Shown: positions 60,901-64,000 of the stretch, one piece after another
How the letters are laid out: each line of letters starts with the position of its first letter
How positions within the stretch are numbered: position 1 is the stretch's first letter
Assembly: GCF_011759605.1 (NCBI RefSeq)
Contig: NZ_JAAOYX010000001.1
Coordinates: 1,674,001 to 1,738,000, forward strand
DNA: 64,000 nucleotides
Direction of reading: 5' to 3'
Source of the DNA: Luteibacter sp. SG786
GTDB taxonomy: Bacteria; Pseudomonadota; Gammaproteobacteria; Xanthomonadales; Rhodanobacteraceae
Made by a program: the position numbers and the translations under genes
The notes under the pieces: generated by a model
Told to the model about the DNA's origin: nothing
Seen by the model: the letters and a program-made list of their open reading frames with translations, nothing else
Databases searched by the model: none

Positions 60901-61882
60901 GCGCTACCGGGTGCATGACGAAAACGGCCGCACGGTAGCCGAGGGACGCGACCTCCCCTCGATCCGCACGCAGTGGGAAGGCAAGGCGCGCGAGGCGTTC
61001 TCGCGCAAGACCGACGTCGAACTCACCCGCGAAGGCATCGTGGCGTGGGATTTCGAATCCATTCCTCGCGAGGTGCGGTCGGAGGGCGGCCTCACCGCTT
61101 ACCCGGCACTGGTGGACCTCGGCGAGGCCGTGGCCCTGCGCGTCTTCGAGCGCGCCGACGAGGCCGCGGATGCGCACGTAGGAGGTGTCGAACGCCTGCT
61201 TCGGCAAGCCCTCGCGCCGGAATTCAAGCGCGCGCGGCGCCAATTGCCGATCGGGAACGCGCTCTCGCTGAAGTACGCACCGCTGGGGAGCATCGACGGG
61301 CTTCGCGCCGACCTCGTGGAAGCCGGCTTTGCCGACCTCCTGCTCGATCGCCGGTTGGATGCGCGTACCCAGGCCGACTTCGAGGCCCTGCGCACCGACC
61401 TCGCGCGTGAACTGTTCGGCGCGGCCATGGCACGGCAGAAGCTTGCCGAACCGATCATCGAGGCCCAGGCCGAACTCAAGCCGTGGATGGAGCCGCCGCT
61501 GATCGGATTCGCGAAGGCCAGCTACGACGACCTGCGCGAACAACTCGCGGCTCTGCTGCAGCCGGGCTTCCTGCGCGAATTGCCGCGTGACCGGCTGGCG
61601 CACTATCCGCGATACCTCCGCGCCATGCGCCTGCGTGCCGAACGCCTGCGGCAGGACCCCGCACGCGACCAGTCGCGCATGCTCCAGGTGCTGCCCTACT
61701 GGCGTGCCTTGCTCAACGCGAACGGCACCGCGCTCGACAACACGGTGTGGCAGGAACTGCGGTGGCTGCTTGAGGAATGGCGCGTGTCGCTGTTCGCCCA
61801 GGAACTGAAGACGGCCGAGCCGGTGTCGGCCAAACGGCTGGCGCGGGCCCTCGAAATCGCGCAGGCGGAGGACAGCCGATGA
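57956..61882 (+). CDS. hrpA: HrpA, DEAH-box ATP-dependent RNA helicase
   Basis: 1308 residues, typical for HrpA. Walker A GETGSGKTTQLPK begins near residue 104, DEAH box IIIDEAHERSLNIDFLLGYL near 200, motif III VTSATIDTERFA and motif VI QRKGRCGRVGPGICYRLYEE. The C-terminal half is the HA2/OB and HrpA-specific DUF3418 region. HrpA acts on ribosome-associated RNA, including collided ribosomes in E. coli. Its stop overlaps the relA start. Confidence 0.96.
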   Translation: MSTSTSPSRPAAPDPRLRELRDALARVASRDFGRLLGRWRTLSRKPDAARLATLAADIAASAARRAARVAAKPVVAVDASLPIAARADDIVKLIREHQVVVIAGETGSGKTTQLPKLCLAAGRGEAGMIGCTQPRRLAARSVATRVAEELGTPLGEKVGFQVRFTEKVSDQALVKFMTDGILLAETQSDPWLSSYDTIIIDEAHERSLNIDFLLGYLKRLAARRPELKIVVTSATIDTERFAAHFGGAPVVAVEGRTYPVEVRYRPPGERVEGNVAQQVADTMDEITREDPRGDVLVFLPGEREIRDAHLLLSRRQYRETEVLALYARLSAAEQDRVFRPGPKRRIVLATNVAETSLTVPRIRYVVDSGTARVKRYSQRSQLERLHIEPISQAAANQRKGRCGRVGPGICYRLYEESDFALRPEYTDPELLRSSLANVILRMLALDLGEVEDFPFLEAPDPRVVADGYRRLAEIGAIDDGRRLTDIGRTVARLPIDVQLARMLVEARRIGSLGELITIVAFLSIQDPRERPPDARGQADAAHAQFADPKSDFVGVLNLWRAYLSAAEELTSSKLRDWCSRHFLSFMRMREWRELHRQLVLVARDIGWEAFSRAEAAPAGARPARDGNDALFEAIHRSLLAGLPTQVGHKDEKGVYRGTRERRFQVFPGSALAKAPPAWVFAAQILDIGGRIWAMMCARVEPAWIESQASHLVRATARDAHWSRKRGTVVAYEQVTLFGLVLVERRPVTFQRQDPKLAHEIFVREALVRADLDSRADFVRANARVLEQAHDIEAKQRRAGLLRSDEDLAAFFDGKLPESIADTRALDAWYRKAAPAEQAALRWTLADVMDTGAGLDPKAFPASLEIGQHRYRLEYRFVPGDPADGVTIHVPLAFLNALPAARGEWLVGGLLADKVAELIRALPKALRRNFVPAPDFARAFVEAEAPRDQPLAAALAAFLKRTTGVDVDAAAFADAELPAHLLMRYRVHDENGRTVAEGRDLPSIRTQWEGKAREAFSRKTDVELTREGIVAWDFESIPREVRSEGGLTAYPALVDLGEAVALRVFERADEAADAHVGGVERLLRQALAPEFKRARRQLPIGNALSLKYAPLGSIDGLRADLVEAGFADLLLDRRLDARTQADFEALRTDLARELFGAAMARQKLAEPIIEAQAELKPWMEPPLIGFAKASYDDLREQLAALLQPGFLRELPRDRLAHYPRYLRAMRLRAERLRQDPARDQSRMLQVLPYWRALLNANGTALDNTVWQELRWLLEEWRVSLFAQELKTAEPVSAKRLARALEIAQAEDSR

Positions 61883-63984
61883 GCGAACCGCGCGTGGCCG
61901 ATGCGAAGCCGCAGCCGATGCCGCTGACCGAGCGCGCGCGCGAGGCGTGCGTGCGGTTGCCCGTGGCGGCGCGCGCCGAGGGCGAGACGATCATCGAACT
62001 CTTGCGGCTGTTGGGCTGCGACGACGAAACCTGCGCCTCGGCCCTCTGGTTTTCGCTCGAGCGTGGCCTGCCCGGTGCGACCGCAGAGGCCGCCAAGACC
62101 TGGAAACCCTCACTGCGCCGGCTGATCGACGGGCAGGGCGAAGCCGAGAAAGTTTGGGCCCTGCACGCGCAGCGTGGCCCTGGCAGCGGCGCTGAAGGGC
62201 TGCGCAGGCTGCTGCTGGCGATCATTCGCGACCTGCGCGTCGTTTTCGTCTTGCTTGCGCGGCAACTCGCGGCGATGCGTACGGCGATGGCGCTGCCCGA
62301 CCACGAGCGGCGCGAACTGGCCCAGCTCACTTCCGATATCCACGCTCCGCTGGCCAACCGCCTCGGTATCTGGCAGCTGAAGTGGGAATTGGAGGATCTG
62401 GCATTCCGCTACCTGGAGCCGGACACCTATCGCCGCATCGCGCGCCTGCTGGACGAACGGCGTGCCGACCGCGAGCGCTTCATCGCCACCAGCCTTGCCG
62501 AGTTGCGCGCGGTGCTCGACGGCGCCGGCATTCGCGCCGACCTGGCAGGCCGCCCGAAGCACATCTTCTCCATCTGGAAAAAGATGAAGAAGAAAGGCCT
62601 GGAATTCTCCGATCTCTACGATATCCGCGCCGTGCGCATCCTGGTCGACAACGTGGCCGACTGCTACGCGGCCCTGGGCCTCGTGCACAGCCTCTGGCCG
62701 CACCTGCCGGGCGAATTCGACGACTACGTGGCGCGGCCCAAGGGCAACGGTTACCGATCGCTGCACACGGCGGTGATCGGGCCGGAAGGAAAGGTCCTCG
62801 AAGTGCAGATCCGCACGCACGAGATGCACCGTGCGAACGAGCTGGGCGTGGCTGCGCACTGGCGATACAAGGAGGGTGGCGGCGCCGATGCGGAGTTCGA
62901 GGCGAAGATCGCCTGGATGCGCAAGCTGCTGGAGCCGCGCGGCGAAGACGAGGCCGAACTGGCTGCGGGCTTCGAGACCGAACTCATGGAAGACCGCGTG
63001 TACGTGCTCTCGCCGAAGGGCGAGGTCATCGACATGCCGCGTGGGGCCACGGTGCTCGATTTCGCGTACCACATCCACACCGAGGTGGGCCATCGCTGCC
63101 GCGGCGCAAAGGTGAACGGGCGCATCGTGCCGCTGACCACGCAGCCGCGCAGCGGCGATCGCGTGGAGATTCTCACCGCGAAGGTGTCGGAGCCCAGCCG
63201 CGACTGGCTCTCCACCCACCATGGATACCTGTACACGTCGCGGGCGCGGGAAAAGGTGCGCGCGTGGTTCCGGCGCGAGGCGCACGAGGCAAACATCCTG
63301 GCGGGCAAGGCGTCGCTGGAAAAGGAACTGCGACGGCTGGCTCTGGACGACGTGGATCTGACCAAGCTGGCCACGCACTTCCGCCTGAAGAACGTGGACG
63401 AACTCTACGTGACCGTGGCGCTGGGCGAGGTCTCGCTCGGGCAGATCGCCCGCGCGTTGCAGGAGCCCGCTGAGCCCGAGATCACGCAATCGGGCAATCC
63501 CGTGGCGTCGCGCGCTGCGCAGCACGACCGCGGGGCGTTATCGATCGAGGGCGTGGGCAACCTGCTCACGACCTTGGCGCGTTGCTGCCAGCCGCTTCCG
63601 GGCGATCCGGTGCGCGGTTTCATCACCCGCGGTCGTGGCGTGTCGGTGCACCGCGCGGACTGCGCATCGCTGGCCCGCCTGGCCCGGCGCGATCCCGACC
63701 GAGTGATAGAGGTCGGCTGGGGCAGGGTGGACGTGCAGAGTTACGAAGTGGACGTGGAACTGCGCGGTTACGACCGAAAGGGCCTGCAGAAGGACGTGGC
63801 CACCACGATCAACAACGTGGGGCCGCACATCGTGGCCTCGTCCAGCCGCGTGCATGTGCGCACGGGCGAGGTGGAGATGCGTTTCACCCTACGTGTGAAG
63901 GACTACGAGCAGCTGTCGACCCTGCTGGGGCGGCTGAGTGCACTGCCGAATGTGACGGATGCGCGGCGGCTGGGCGGAAGGTGA
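61879..63984 (+). CDS. relA: RelA, (p)ppGpp synthetase
   Basis: 701 residues from the ATG overlapping the hrpA stop. The N-terminal hydrolase-like region lacks the HD and ED residues of SpoT, so it is inactive as in RelA. The synthetase domain (about 195-330) has GRPKHIFSIWKKMKKKGLEF, LYDIRAVRILVDNVADCYAA, PKGNGYRSLHTAVIGPEGK and VEIQIRT-like LEVQIRTHEMH. TGS domain at about 375-435 (VYVLSPKGEVIDMPRGATVL), zinc-finger-like CC region ARCCQPLPGDPV, and a C-terminal ACT domain. It makes the stringent-response alarmone on stalled ribosomes. Confidence 0.95.
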   Translation: MSEPRVADAKPQPMPLTERAREACVRLPVAARAEGETIIELLRLLGCDDETCASALWFSLERGLPGATAEAAKTWKPSLRRLIDGQGEAEKVWALHAQRGPGSGAEGLRRLLLAIIRDLRVVFVLLARQLAAMRTAMALPDHERRELAQLTSDIHAPLANRLGIWQLKWELEDLAFRYLEPDTYRRIARLLDERRADRERFIATSLAELRAVLDGAGIRADLAGRPKHIFSIWKKMKKKGLEFSDLYDIRAVRILVDNVADCYAALGLVHSLWPHLPGEFDDYVARPKGNGYRSLHTAVIGPEGKVLEVQIRTHEMHRANELGVAAHWRYKEGGGADAEFEAKIAWMRKLLEPRGEDEAELAAGFETELMEDRVYVLSPKGEVIDMPRGATVLDFAYHIHTEVGHRCRGAKVNGRIVPLTTQPRSGDRVEILTAKVSEPSRDWLSTHHGYLYTSRAREKVRAWFRREAHEANILAGKASLEKELRRLALDDVDLTKLATHFRLKNVDELYVTVALGEVSLGQIARALQEPAEPEITQSGNPVASRAAQHDRGALSIEGVGNLLTTLARCCQPLPGDPVRGFITRGRGVSVHRADCASLARLARRDPDRVIEVGWGRVDVQSYEVDVELRGYDRKGLQKDVATTINNVGPHIVASSSRVHVRTGEVEMRFTLRVKDYEQLSTLLGRLSALPNVTDARRLGGR

Positions 63985-64000
63985 CCTGAGACCATTGTGG

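Noticed and set aside
61879-62200. SpoT-type hydrolase activity in the last gene
   Set aside because: The HD/ED residues of the hydrolase domain are absent and the protein follows the RelA pattern.
1-64000. tRNA, rRNA, CRISPR arrays, insertion sequences or prophage
   Set aside because: I looked for tRNA arms, regular spaced repeats, transposase motifs and phage genes while reading and saw none. REP-like elements are the only mobile-type sequences.

Overview
The window reads as chromosomal DNA of a high-GC gammaproteobacterium, most likely from the Xanthomonadales/Lysobacterales and within them the Rhodanobacteraceae (Luteibacter/Dyella-like). This is inferred from gene order, codon bias and protein character, not from a database search. 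About 46 kb is one nearly complete polar-flagellum and chemotaxis locus of the Pseudomonas/Xanthomonas type. The remaining 18 kb is ordinary housekeeping DNA, apart from one AT-richer gene.

Layout. Positions 1-2638 (minus strand) carry flgN (cut by the window edge), flgM, flgA and a soluble chemoreceptor gene. Divergently, 2876-3793 is cheV. From 4163 the plus strand carries the rod/hook operon flgBCDEFGHIJKL, then flagellin fliC, then fliD-fliS-fliT-PilZ, the sigma-54 activator fleQ, fliEFGHIJK, fliLM, fliNOPQR-flhBA, flhF-flhG-fliA, cheY-cheZ-cheA, motC-motD, parC-parP-cheW and a DUF2802 gene (to 45948). Then come a solitary AT-rich KAP-family NTPase gene (45989-47506), yaeQ, a TMEM175-type channel gene, tamB-tamA, a GH17-GT2 beta-glucan synthase gene (ndvB-like), dps, hrpA and relA.

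Regulation can be read largely from the sequence. Good sigma-54 (-24/-12) sites precede flgB, fliD, fliE, fliL and fliN, with a weaker one before fleQ. FleQ, encoded here, is the expected activator; no FleS/FleR pair lies between fleQ and fliE. Good sigma-28 sites precede flgM, cheV and fliC (two in tandem), with a weaker one before the chemoreceptor gene. FliA (sigma-28) and its antagonist FlgM are both encoded here. This gives a two-tier cascade: FleQ plus sigma-54 builds the basal body, hook and export apparatus; FlgM export then frees FliA for flagellin and chemotaxis genes. FlhF and FlhG set polar position and number, and ParC/ParP probably place chemotaxis arrays at the pole. cheR and cheB are not in the window.

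A family of REP-like palindromes (core GTGGGAGCCGCTTCAGCGGC) sits at operon borders. One copy supplies the -35 box of the cheV promoter. A different REP-type doublet lies inside the 5' coding part of fliP. Other points of interest are repeated CheY-docking-like motifs in the CheA linker, a membrane-free chemoreceptor coupled to flgA, palindromes upstream of fleQ, structured leaders of fliC and fliD, and the KAP NTPase island.
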